Shown here in pieces: positions 1 to 7,413 of a stretch of 46,831 bases of DNA. The notes beneath the pieces are model-generated. The model saw only the letters and a program-made list of their open reading frames with translations, searched no databases and was not told the origin of the DNA. The position numbers and the translations under genes are program-made. Each line of letters begins with the position of its first letter. Position 1 is the first letter of the stretch. Origin of the DNA: Acidisphaera sp. L21. Its GTDB lineage: Bacteria; Pseudomonadota; Alphaproteobacteria; Acetobacterales; Acetobacteraceae. The DNA lies in the NCBI RefSeq assembly GCF_009765685.1, contig NZ_LMUY01000115.1, positions 1,466 through 48,296 on the forward strand. Direction: 5' to 3'.

Positions 1-125
1 ACCGGCTCCAGAATCACCGCCTTGCCTTCCCGCCGCACCCGGACTTCCGTGCCCTCGAACCGAAACTCCTTCGGCAGCCGGACCGCCTGCGACCGACCGG
101 ACCAGAACACCTTCGCCGTCGCCAT
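1..125 (-). CDS. vapB: VapB-type antitoxin (AbrB/MazE-like), partial at window edge
   Basis: The minus strand from ATG at 125 reads [20 protein letters not shown], then a beta-rich stretch with [20 protein letters not shown], before leaving the window after about 41 codons. The pattern '[15 protein letters not shown].....G..V.L.P' is the swapped-hairpin AbrB-like DNA-binding domain of VapB antitoxins. Such proteins bind their own promoter and neutralise a PIN-domain VapC RNase. The C-terminal toxin-binding tail and any vapC lie beyond the left edge. The gene sits 50 bases downstream of an ABC permease on the same strand, and two copies of a 13-base tandem repeat lie just upstream of its start. 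The family call rests on the N-terminal domain only. Confidence 0.85.
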   Translation of the reverse strand, partial: MATAKVFWSGRSQAVRLPKEFRFEGTEVRVRREGKAVILEP

Positions 126-137
126 GGCATCACCCCA

Positions 138-162
138 TGCTATATACCATTGCTATATACCA
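138..162. repeat. Tandem 12/13-base repeat upstream of vapB
   Basis: TGCTATATACCA occurs at 138-149 and again at 151-162, a period of 13 bases, 13 to 37 bases upstream of the vapB start. Each copy carries a TATATA core that could also serve as a -10 element. VapB antitoxins repress their own promoters by binding AT-rich repeats, so this is a candidate operator. That role is inferred from position. Confidence 0.6.
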
Positions 163-175
163 CCCCTGCCCGTCG

Positions 176-1036
176 TCACAACCGCCGCTGCCCCGCCCGC
201 AGCAGCGCCAGCGGCAGCAGCAGGCCCACCAGCATCACGTTCGCTAGCGCCGCCGCCATCGGCCAATCATGGTTGGCGAAGAACTCATTCCACAGCGCCC
301 GCCCGATCGTCTGCGCCGACGGCCCGCCCATCAGTTCCGGAATCACGTACTCGCCAACTGCGGGCATGAATACCAGCGCCAACCCAGCGGCGATGCCCGG
401 TGCCGACAGTGGCAGCGTCACCGACAGGAACACCCCGACCGGCCCGGCCCCCAAATCGGCGGCTGCTTCCTCCAACGCCGGGTCCAGCTTGGACAGACGG
501 GCGTAGAGCGGCAGGATCATGAACGGCACGTAGCAATAGACAATGCCGACATACATCGCGAACCGGGTGTACAGCATGTGCACCGGCGCCCCGACCAGGC
601 CCGACCACAGCAACACCGCATTGATCCAGCCATCATCCCCCAGCAGCCCGATCCACGCGACGATGCGCAGCAGAAACCCGGTCCAGAACGGCAGCATCAC
701 CAGCAGCAGCAGCAACGACCGCCACCTTTCCGGCGCCCGAGCTATCGCCAACGCCATCGGATATCCGATCAGCAGGCACAACACGGACGAGACGGACGCC
801 ACCAGCAAACTCTGCAACGCGGCATCGAGGTAGAAATCGTCCTGCACCAGCGTGACGTAATTGTCCGCCAGCAAATGCAGGCTCGGCCACCACCCAACCC
901 ACGTCACCAGCGGGTCGTACGGCGGCACGCTCGCCGCCGCCTGGGAGAAGGATAGCGCGAGCACGATCAGCGCCGGGGCGGCGATGAACAGCAGCAGCCA
1001 CGCCCAAACCGGGCCAAGAACCAACCAGCGCATCAT
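176..1036 (-). CDS. ABC transporter permease, PotB/PotH type
   Basis: This is an inner-membrane permease of a polyamine-type (spermidine/putrescine) ABC importer. The protein begins MMRWLVLGPVWAWLLLFIA with a first membrane helix and has further helices spread over about 286 residues. An EAA loop (EEAAADLGAG followed by VTLPLSAPGI) marks the ATPase contact site. I place the start at ATG 1036, where it overlaps the TGA of the ATPase gene (ATGA), rather than at an in-frame codon 33 bases earlier. This family normally works as a heteromer with a PotC/PotI partner, but no second permease follows. The next gene is vapB. The partner may lie outside the window, may have been lost, or the protein may form a homodimer. 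Confidence 0.9.
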   Translation of the reverse strand: MMRWLVLGPVWAWLLLFIAAPALIVLALSFSQAAASVPPYDPLVTWVGWWPSLHLLADNYVTLVQDDFYLDAALQSLLVASVSSVLCLLIGYPMALAIARAPERWRSLLLLLVMLPFWTGFLLRIVAWIGLLGDDGWINAVLLWSGLVGAPVHMLYTRFAMYVGIVYCYVPFMILPLYARLSKLDPALEEAAADLGAGPVGVFLSVTLPLSAPGIAAGLALVFMPAVGEYVIPELMGGPSAQTIGRALWNEFFANHDWPMAAALANVMLVGLLLPLALLRAGQRRL

Positions 1037-2091
1037 TCCGCCAGCAGGATGCAGGCGTCTGGCGTCCATGACACGCAGACCGCCTCCCCCGGCGGCAATG
1101 CGGCCACCCCGGCCCCGTCCCCCAGCGGCTGGCTGACCAGCAAAGCCGCCTCCCCCACCCGCACCCGGTGATCCACCACGATGCCGCGATAGGCGCTCTC
1201 GGCCACGACGCCGGCCACCGAATTCGGTCCACCAGCGGACGCCCGGGAAACACGCAGCCGCTCCGGCCGCAGCGCCAGGTGGATGTCGCCTGTCATGCCG
1301 CGCGTGTCCGCCTGCGCCACCACGCCCAGGCTGGGCAGATCCAACATGCCGGGCTCGCGCACCGTCGCCGGCAGGATATTGGCCGCCCCCATGAACGCGG
1401 CGACGCTGCGGCTCACCGGGCGCTCGTAGATCTCGGTCGGCGTCCCCACCTGCGCCAGCCGACCCTGCTCCAGCAGGCCAATCCGTGTCGCCATGGACAG
1501 AGCCTCCTCCTGGTCATGCGTCACCAGCACGAACGTCGTTCCAAGCTGCCGCTGCACCCGCACCAACTCGGCCCGCGTCGCCTCCCGCAGCCCGCGATCC
1601 AGCGCCGATAGCGGCTCGTCCAACAACAGCAATTCCGGGCGAGGCGCCAGGCTGCGCGCCAGCGCCACACGCTGCCGCTGCCCGCCGGAAAGCGCATCGG
1701 GCCGGCGGTCGGCAAACGCCTCCATCCGCACCAACGCCAGCAACTCGGCAACCCGGCGGTCGGTGTCGGCCCGGTTCATCCCCTGCCGCCGCAGCCCGAA
1801 CCCGACATTGGCGGCGACGCTCATGTGCGGAAACAGGGCGTAGGATTGGAACATCGTATTCACCGGCCGCTTATGCGGCGGCAACGTCGTGATATCGCGC
1901 CCACCCAGCATAATGCGCCCCGCCGCCGGCGCAATGAACCCGGCCAGCGTGCGCAACAACGTCGTCTTGCCCGAGCCGGAGCCACCCAACAACACGAACA
2001 ACTCGCCCCGGCCAATTCCGAGGTCCAGCCCCTCCAGCGCCGTCCAACCGCCGTAGCGAACTGTCAGCCCGGCGACATCGACATGACTCAA
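1033..2091 (-). CDS. ABC transporter ATP-binding protein, PotA/PotG type
   Basis: This ATPase energises the polyamine-type importer. The 352-residue protein has a Walker A (GGSGSGKTT, near residue 36), a Q-loop (NTMFQSYALFPHM), the signature LSGGQRQRVALARSL, a Walker B (LLLLDEPLSALD) and a switch histidine ([10 protein letters not shown]). A C-terminal TOBE-like beta domain follows, as in PotA/PotG. The likely start is a TTG at 2091, four bases after the binding-protein stop. No ATG lies near the conserved N-terminus (VAGLTVRYGG). The stop overlaps the permease start by four bases, so translation is probably coupled. Confidence 0.93.
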   Translation of the reverse strand: MSHVDVAGLTVRYGGWTALEGLDLGIGRGELFVLLGGSGSGKTTLLRTLAGFIAPAAGRIMLGGRDITTLPPHKRPVNTMFQSYALFPHMSVAANVGFGLRRQGMNRADTDRRVAELLALVRMEAFADRRPDALSGGQRQRVALARSLAPRPELLLLDEPLSALDRGLREATRAELVRVQRQLGTTFVLVTHDQEEALSMATRIGLLEQGRLAQVGTPTEIYERPVSRSVAAFMGAANILPATVREPGMLDLPSLGVVAQADTRGMTGDIHLALRPERLRVSRASAGGPNSVAGVVAESAYRGIVVDHRVRVGEAALLVSQPLGDGAGVAALPPGEAVCVSWTPDACILLAE

Positions 2092-2095
2092 ACGC

Positions 2096-3187
2096 TCAGT
2101 GCCCGGCCTTGAACTTCGCCCACATCCTGGTGCGCGCCCGAACCGCGGCTTCCTTCACCGCCGCCACGGTAAAGGACCGGCCTAAGGCCGCCGCGTCCGG
2201 ATACACGTTCGGATCATCGCGGACGGCAGGGTCCACCTTGTCGCGGCTTGCCGGAACGGCATTCGGATAATGCACCGTGTTGGTCACACCAGCGATCGTC
2301 CCCGGCTGTAGGATGAAGTTGATGAATTGCATCGCCAACGCGGCATGCGGCGCATCCTTCGGCACCGCCAGCATGTCGAACCAAAGCTGGGTAAACTCCT
2401 TCGGCGCCACATACGTCACCGCGTCCCGCTTGGCCTCCGCCGCCCGGGCGCTGGCCTGGATCACGTCGCCGGAATAGCTCATCACCAGACAGGTCTGCCC
2501 GGCGGCCAAAGCCTCTATCGCGCCGCCGCTGGCGAAGGTGCGGATATATGGCCGGATCGCCATCAGCGTCTTCTCGACATCCGCCAGATCCTTCGGGTCG
2601 GTACTGGCCGGATCGTGATGCAGGTACTTCAGCACCGACGGAATCACGTCGGTTGCGCTGTCCATCATGGTGATGCCGCACGGCGCCAACTTCTTCGCAT
2701 TCTCCGGCTTCAGCAGCAGGTCCCAGCTATCCAGCGGCGCATCGGCCATCAGCGGCTTGATCTTGGACGCGACCTCCCCCAGCCCGATCGTGCCCCACAG
2801 GTAGATCGCGCCATATTTGTTGCCAGGGTCGGATGTCTCGACCCGCTTCAGCAACGCCGGGTCCTCGCCAGCCATGGCCGGGATCTTGCCCCTGTCCAGC
2901 GGCTGCAACGCCCCGGCCGCGATCAGGCGGGAGAAGGTCGGCTCGGCCGTAGGCACGATGACATCGTAGCCCGAGTGCCCGGCGAGCATCTTCCCTTCCA
3001 GCGTCTCCAGCGAATCGTAGACGTCGTAGTGGACCTCGATGCCCGTCTCCTTCTTGAACCGCTCCAGCGCCGCCGGGTCGATGTAGTCGGTCCAGTTGTA
3101 GACGTTCAGCACCTTTTCCTGCGCATGCGCCCCGTGGACGATCGCGGACGAGACGAACAGTGCGGCAAGGGCGGCGCGAAGCAGCAT
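2096..3187 (-). CDS. Periplasmic polyamine-type solute-binding protein (PotF/PotD-like)
   Basis: This is the substrate-capturing component of the importer and the first gene of its operon. The 363-residue protein starts with a clear signal peptide (MLLRAALAALFVSSAIVHGA, cleavage expected after HGAHA). The mature protein begins QEKVLNVYNWTDYIDPAALE, close to the N-terminal signature of PotF/PotD ('L.IYNW.DYI.P'). Later landmarks include YDVIVPTAEP and LWFDMLAVPKDAP. An ATG at 3187 is chosen because the signal peptide starts there; the reading frame stays open far upstream without homology. Putrescine or spermidine is the family expectation, but other amines or small acids are possible. Confidence 0.9.
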   Translation of the reverse strand: MLLRAALAALFVSSAIVHGAHAQEKVLNVYNWTDYIDPAALERFKKETGIEVHYDVYDSLETLEGKMLAGHSGYDVIVPTAEPTFSRLIAAGALQPLDRGKIPAMAGEDPALLKRVETSDPGNKYGAIYLWGTIGLGEVASKIKPLMADAPLDSWDLLLKPENAKKLAPCGITMMDSATDVIPSVLKYLHHDPASTDPKDLADVEKTLMAIRPYIRTFASGGAIEALAAGQTCLVMSYSGDVIQASARAAEAKRDAVTYVAPKEFTQLWFDMLAVPKDAPHAALAMQFINFILQPGTIAGVTNTVHYPNAVPASRDKVDPAVRDDPNVYPDAAALGRSFTVAAVKEAAVRARTRMWAKFKAGH

Positions 3188-3219
3188 GGCGGAACCTGTC
3201 TTGAGGGTGGCGGACCGTA

Positions 3220-4065
3220 TCATGGCGCCACGCGATTGGAAGCGTCCCGCATCAGCACGCGAACATCCGCCGGCGTCCGTCCCGCCTCCCGCATACCACG
3301 CAGGCTGTCGGCACCGTCGCGCTTGGACAGACGGCGGCCATCTGGCCCGGTCAGCAGCGGCAGATGCACGTATTCTGGCTCGGGCCAGCCCATCAGCGCC
3401 TGCAGCACGCGATGAATGTCGGTCGCGGCTAGCAGATCGGTCCCGCGCGACACCAGCGTCACACCCTGCGCCGCGTCGTCGTGCGTCACGCACAGATGGT
3501 AGCTCCCCACCGCATCCCGGCGGGACAGCACGACGTCGCCAAATCGCTCCGGCTGGCAATCCACCCGCCCCCGCCCCTGCTCCACGAAGCTCAACCGTCC
3601 CGTTCGGATGCAGGCAGCGGCCAGATCCAGGCGCAGCGCGAAAGGCGCCCCCGATTCGATCCGCCGCGCGCGCTCGTCCGGGGACAGGTGCCGGCAGGTG
3701 CCGGGATACACGGCACCGTCCGGCCCATGCGGCGCGGTGACCGAGCGGGCGACGTCGGCCCGGGTGCAAAAGCACGGGTAGAGCAGCCGCTCGCCCTGCA
3801 GCCGGTCCAGCGCGATCCGATACTCCGGCAGATGCGCCGATTGCATGCGCACCGCGCCATCCCAATCCAGCCCGAGCCAGCGCAGATCTTCCAGCAGCGC
3901 CCGGGTATAGTCCGGACGGCACCGGTTGGCATCGATGTCCTCCACGCGCAGCAGGAACCGCCCGCCTGCCCGGCGCGCGCGTTGCCATGCATCCAGCGCC
4001 ACGAAGGCGTGCCCCAGATGCAGCATTCCGGTCGGACTGGGCGCGAAACGCGTCGTGATGGACAT
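3220..4065 (-). CDS. gluQ: Glutamyl-Q tRNA(Asp) synthetase
   Basis: This truncated class I glutamyl-tRNA synthetase paralogue attaches glutamate to queuosine at the wobble position of tRNA-Asp. The 281-residue protein has FAPSPTGMLHLGH (HIGH-type motif at residues 16-19), the ATP-site sequence RVEDIDANR, and a zinc ligand set (CFC near residues 90-95, then Y..GTC). The KMSKS-like motif is RRLSKRDGAD, around residue 248. There is no anticodon-binding C-terminal domain, which separates it from full GltX. It is divergent from the esterase gene, with 50 bases between the two starts. The binding-protein gene begins 32 bases after its stop and may be read from the same transcript. Confidence 0.95.
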   Translation of the reverse strand: MSITTRFAPSPTGMLHLGHAFVALDAWQRARRAGGRFLLRVEDIDANRCRPDYTRALLEDLRWLGLDWDGAVRMQSAHLPEYRIALDRLQGERLLYPCFCTRADVARSVTAPHGPDGAVYPGTCRHLSPDERARRIESGAPFALRLDLAAACIRTGRLSFVEQGRGRVDCQPERFGDVVLSRRDAVGSYHLCVTHDDAAQGVTLVSRGTDLLAATDIHRVLQALMGWPEPEYVHLPLLTGPDGRRLSKRDGADSLRGMREAGRTPADVRVLMRDASNRVAP

Positions 4066-4115
4066 GGCGGGGCTGCCGGCGATAGTGGGGCCACCGATCT
4101 ACACGGGAGGCGACG

Positions 4116-4766
4116 ATGGTGGAATTGCACGCAACACGCTGGGGCCCGGCTTCCGGTGGCATACCCAAGCAACTGATCGTGCTGTGCCACGGCGTGGGCG
4201 CGGACGGCCGCGACCTGATCGACCTGGCGCCGCATTGGGGCGCGGCCCTGCCGGACGCCGCCTTCACCGCCCCCGACGCGCCCGAGCCCTACGACGGCGC
4301 CCCCATGGGCCGCCAATGGTGGTCCATCGGCGACCGTGACCCGGCACGCATGGCCAACGGAGTCGCCAAGGCGCGCCCCCTGCTGGACGCCTTCATCGAC
4401 GCCGAATTGGCGCGCCTGTCCCTTCCCGCCGACGCCTATGCGCTGATGGGGTTTAGCCAAGGCGCCATGATGGTGCTGTATGCCGGGCTGCGCCGGGCCA
4501 CGCCGCCGCGCGCGATCCTGGCCTATTCGGGTGCCCTGGTGGCGCCCGAGCAACTGGCCGACCGCACGAACAGCGCCCCGGTTCTGCTGGTGCATGGCGA
4601 GTCGGACGATGTCGTGCCCGCCTTCCGCTCCCGCGACGCCGCCACCGCACTGCGGGCCGCAGGCGTGCCGGTGGAAACCGTGTTCACCGCCGGGCTGGGC
4701 CACAGCATTGATCCGCATGGATTGGCCAAAGGTGCCGCAATCCTGCGCACCGGGTTCGGTTTGTGA
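4116..4766 (+). CDS. Carboxylesterase/phospholipase, alpha/beta hydrolase
   Basis: This small serine esterase belongs to the carboxylesterase-2/lysophospholipase group. At 216 residues it has the usual family length. The nucleophile elbow is GFSQGA with Ser near residue 114. The acid is in GESDDVVPAF (Asp 164 or 165) and the histidine in GLGHSIDP (His 196). The oxyanion-hole region is LCHGVGADGRD and the family marker GRQWWSI is present. No signal peptide is visible, so it is probably cytoplasmic. The exact ester substrate cannot be read from sequence. It stands alone between gluQ (divergent) and the HNH gene. Confidence 0.9.
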   Translation: MVELHATRWGPASGGIPKQLIVLCHGVGADGRDLIDLAPHWGAALPDAAFTAPDAPEPYDGAPMGRQWWSIGDRDPARMANGVAKARPLLDAFIDAELARLSLPADAYALMGFSQGAMMVLYAGLRRATPPRAILAYSGALVAPEQLADRTNSAPVLLVHGESDDVVPAFRSRDAATALRAAGVPVETVFTAGLGHSIDPHGLAKGAAILRTGFGL

Positions 4767-4812
4767 CCGCCCCGTGAATCCTGGGGGGCTGCCTTGCGGG
4801 CAACGGGGCGGT
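4766..4812 (+). terminator. Candidate hairpin after the esterase gene
   Basis: ACCGCCCCGT at 4766-4775 pairs perfectly with ACGGGGCGGT at 4803-4812. A small nested TGCC/GGCA stem lies in the loop. It begins at the last base of the esterase stop codon. No run of T follows, so it may slow or protect the transcript rather than act as a classic intrinsic terminator. Confidence 0.4.
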
Positions 4813-4910
4813 CTGCGATAAGCGGGGCGGGTTTTGGCGGCGCATAGATCTGGCGGTCCGGCCTTCGTGTGATCCCAGTTCTTGATGCCGCTCCCGAGAA
4901 GGAGCACGCA

Positions 4911-5474
4911 TTGCCTGACGGCGGAATGCATTTCCCGGCTCTGGTCCTCAACGCGGATTTCCGCCCGCTATCCTATTTTCCGCTCTCGGTCTGGGCGTGG
5001 CAGGATGCGGTCAAGGCGGTCTTCCTGGATCGCGTCTCCGTGCTCAACGAGTACGAAACGGCGGTCCGCTCCCCTTCGATGTCAATGCGCCTGCCCAGCG
5101 TCATCGCGCTGAAGGAATACATCCCCGCAGCCCGGCGCCCAGCCTTCACCCGGTTCAACGTGTTCCTGCGCGACGCCTTCGCCTGCCAATATTGCAACGA
5201 CCGTTTGCCCACGCACGACCTCACGTTCGATCACGTGATCCCCCGCAGCCGAGGCGGCCGCACCACCTGGGAAAACGTCGTCACCGCCTGCGGCTCGTGC
5301 AATCTGGTCAAAGGCTCCCGCCTGCCCCGCGAATGCGGCATGCACCCACGGCAGGTCCCATGCCAGCCCACGACCTGGGAGTTGCAGGAAAACGGCCGCG
5401 CCTTTCCGCCGAACTACCTGCACGAAAGCTGGCGCGACTACCTCTATTGGGACTCGGAACTGCTGGACGGCTGA
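4911..5474 (+). CDS. HNH endonuclease family protein
   Basis: This protein of about 187 residues has a C-terminal HNH nuclease fold. It has the zinc pair CQYC, the catalytic core LTFDHVIPRSRGG, ENVVTACGSCN with the second CxxC, and the final N/H region. The N-terminal half (FPALVLNADFRPLSYFPLSV) matches the conserved domain of a widespread alphaproteobacterial HNH family of unknown role. I prefer the TTG at 4911 because AAGGAG at 4899-4904 sits six bases before it. In-frame alternatives are GTG at 4869 and ATG at 4926. No restriction partner is adjacent. The gene probably encodes a housekeeping nuclease rather than a mobile one, but its substrate is unknown. Confidence 0.88.
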   Translation: MPDGGMHFPALVLNADFRPLSYFPLSVWAWQDAVKAVFLDRVSVLNEYETAVRSPSMSMRLPSVIALKEYIPAARRPAFTRFNVFLRDAFACQYCNDRLPTHDLTFDHVIPRSRGGRTTWENVVTACGSCNLVKGSRLPRECGMHPRQVPCQPTTWELQENGRAFPPNYLHESWRDYLYWDSELLDG

Positions 5475-5480
5475 TCGAGT

Positions 5481-5610
5481 TCACCCTTCCACCATGGCCA
5501 GTAGCGGCCCAAGATTTCGCTGCACGGTGCGCCAGATCAGATTCTCCTCCACACTGTCGTAATCGTGCCGATGGACGTTCCGAACCCCATGACCACCTTC
5601 TACGGCAGCA
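5481..5610 (-). pseudogene. Remnant of HepT-like (DUF86) toxin, C-terminal part
   Basis: Minus-strand reading ending at TGA 5481-5483 gives GVRNVHRHDYDSVEENLIW, then RTVQRNLGPLLAMVEG and stop. This matches the C-terminal third of HepT/DUF86 proteins, including the R....HxY RNase motif and the following 'V...ilW..v...LP.L' helix. The N-terminal helices are missing. Upstream sequence in this frame has no recognisable homology or start, and no MntA nucleotidyltransferase gene is present. It lies between the convergent HNH gene and coq7 and looks like a decayed toxin-antitoxin locus. Confidence 0.7.
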
Positions 5611-5668
5611 AAGGCTAGCGGTCGCGCATGCCGGAGTGAAGCGGCGCGCTGCCTCCGGGAGACAGCGC

Positions 5669-6211
5669 CTAAACTTTCTTGCTGACGGCAATCGCAACCT
5701 TGCAGCCCAGCTTGATCACCCGACTCATCAGCGCATAGGCGGGCGCCAACTCCGCCTCGTTCGCCAGGCCGATGTCGCGATGCTCCAACTCCTCCTCGCG
5801 AAACTTCTCGATCGTGGAGCGCAAGCCCGCCTCGTCATCGTCCAGGCTGGCGGCCTGTTCGGCGTAATGCTCGTCGATCGCCTCCTCCACCGCCACGGTG
5901 CAGGCCATGGCGCCGCGCTCGCCGATCAGCGCCGTCGCCGCGCCCAACGCAAACCCGGCCAAGTGCCAGATCGGCAGCAGTGCCGTGGGGCGCACGCGAC
6001 GATCGGCGATCAGTTTGGCGAAGGTCTCGCGATGCACCTCCTCCTGCTCCAGCATGTGGCGCAGCATGTCGCCCTTGGCGCCCTTGCCCAGCACCGCCAG
6101 TTGCCCGGCATAGATCCGCACCGCGCCATATTCGCCGGCGTGATCGACGCGGATCATGCTGGCCAGGCGCTCGCGCCGCGTGGGGTCGCCGGGCAGTCTC
6201 GTCGCGCTCAT
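5669..6211 (-). CDS. coq7: Demethoxyubiquinone hydroxylase (Coq7 family)
   Basis: This membrane-associated di-iron monooxygenase catalyses the C6 hydroxylation step of ubiquinone synthesis. The 180-residue protein carries the iron ligands in order: Glu27 in VDHAGEYGA, Glu/His in MLEQEEVH near residues 57-60, Glu in VEEAIDEHY, and the EELEHRD pair. The central helix HLAGFALGAATALIGERGA fits the family's membrane-binding helix. The start ATG at 6211 overlaps the dsbB stop (ATGA), so it is probably co-translated with dsbB. A quinone-synthesis enzyme beside a quinone-reducing thiol oxidase makes functional sense. Confidence 0.95.
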   Translation of the reverse strand: MSATRLPGDPTRRERLASMIRVDHAGEYGAVRIYAGQLAVLGKGAKGDMLRHMLEQEEVHRETFAKLIADRRVRPTALLPIWHLAGFALGAATALIGERGAMACTVAVEEAIDEHYAEQAASLDDDEAGLRSTIEKFREEELEHRDIGLANEAELAPAYALMSRVIKLGCKVAIAVSKKV

Positions 6212-6708
6212 CCGTGCCTCCGTTCTTCTGGCCTGACCAACGAGATGGCGAGGAACAGCCCGAACACCAGGGACAGCAGGCCATTCATTGCCGCCATCGA
6301 CACCGGCAGCCCGGGCACCAGGTAGGTCGGGTCGTCACACGGCTTGGCGGGGCGCGCCGGCATGCGGGCGAGTCGCTCGGCCATACTGCCGCCACCCAGG
6401 TTCGGGGCCGCGCACTCCGGCAGCGGGCTGGGCCACCATCCCTGCTCCACCCCCACATGCACGCTGGCCGCGCCAAGCGAGAAGATCATGCACAGCACGA
6501 CGCCCCACAGGAACCAGCGGCCACGCAGCACGCGCCAGGGCACCAGCGCCGCTACGCCGAACACCAGGGCGATTCGGTAGGGCCACCGCTCCACCAGGCA
6601 CAGCGCGCAGGGCACCAGCCCGCCGTACTTCTCCGACCCAAGGGCCACGCCCAGCGCGGCAATGCCCACCAGGAGGGACAGGAAGGCCAGCACCTTGGTT
6701 CTCGTCAT
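6208..6708 (-). CDS. dsbB: Disulfide bond formation protein B
   Basis: This inner-membrane protein reoxidises periplasmic DsbA and passes electrons to quinone. The 166-residue protein has four hydrophobic helices. The first periplasmic pair is Cys34-Cys37 (VPCALC) and the second pair is Cys99 and Cys124 in the longer periplasmic loop (LPECAAPN; KPCDDP). The start is ATG 6708, directly before the first helix (MTRTKVLAFLSLLVG). An open frame extends further upstream but would overlap the divergent GST promoter region. No dsbA is seen in the window. Confidence 0.95.
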   Translation of the reverse strand: MTRTKVLAFLSLLVGIAALGVALGSEKYGGLVPCALCLVERWPYRIALVFGVAALVPWRVLRGRWFLWGVVLCMIFSLGAASVHVGVEQGWWPSPLPECAAPNLGGGSMAERLARMPARPAKPCDDPTYLVPGLPVSMAAMNGLLSLVFGLFLAISLVRPEERRHG

Positions 6709-6784
6709 ACGCGGGTTTTCGCCTGCTTCCGCGCCGCGTGCAAACGCCGTAGCGTGCGGGCGCAGCGAAATCGGGGTGCAAACT

Positions 6785-7411
6785 ATGCGCAAGCTATGGG
6801 GCCGGGCGAACTCGTCCAACGTCATGAAAACAATCTGGCTGCTGGAAGAACTGGCACTGCCCTACGAGCGGATCGACGTCGGCGGCGCATACGGCCGCAC
6901 CCACGATGCGGACTACCTGGCGATGAACCCGAACAGCATGGTCCCCACGCTGCAGGAGGAGAACGGCTTCACCCTGTGGGAGAGCAACGTCATCCTGCGC
7001 TACCTGGCCGCCGCCCACGCCGCCGGCACCCCGATCTGGCCGGAAGATCTACAAGCCCGCGCCAATATCGACCGCTGGATGGACTGGCAGCAGACCACCA
7101 TCACCGCCCCCGGCGGCGCCGTCTTCACCGGCCTGGTTCGCACCCCCGCGGCACAACGCGACATGCCGGCGATTGCGGCGGCGGTCGTCAAACTGGGGGA
7201 CGTCTGGTCCATCCTGGACCGGCACTTGGCCAAGCACGCCTACGTCGCCGGCCCCGACTTCACCATCGCCGACATCCCGGTCGGCGTGCATGTCCATCGC
7301 TGGTTCAGCTTCGACGTCGAGCGACCGGCCCAGCCAAACCTGCGCGCCTGGTATGACCGCCTGCTGGCCCGCCCCGCCTATCGCGACCACTGCGCCGGCC
7401 CGATGTCCTAG
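6785..7411 (+). CDS. Glutathione S-transferase family protein
   Basis: This cytoplasmic 208-residue protein has a thioredoxin-like N-terminal domain and an all-helical C-terminal domain. MRKLWGRANSSNVMKTIWLL carries the active-site Ser/Asn region, NPNSMVPTLQ carries the cis-proline, and WESNVILRYLAA is the glutathione gamma-glutamyl site. In the C-terminal domain, GPDFTIADIPVGV is the N-capping/hydrophobic-staple motif. The start ATG 6785 puts the first beta strand at the N-terminus. It is divergent from dsbB and followed two bases later by a glycosyltransferase. The substrate is unknown. Confidence 0.92.
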   Translation: MRKLWGRANSSNVMKTIWLLEELALPYERIDVGGAYGRTHDADYLAMNPNSMVPTLQEENGFTLWESNVILRYLAAAHAAGTPIWPEDLQARANIDRWMDWQQTTITAPGGAVFTGLVRTPAAQRDMPAIAAAVVKLGDVWSILDRHLAKHAYVAGPDFTIADIPVGVHVHRWFSFDVERPAQPNLRAWYDRLLARPAYRDHCAGPMS

Positions 7412-7413
7412 CC

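Noticed and set aside
3188-4267. Upstream extension of the binding-protein frame across gluQ
   Set aside because: The signal peptide starts at 3187 and upstream residues are low-complexity Arg/Ala sequence overlapping gluQ.
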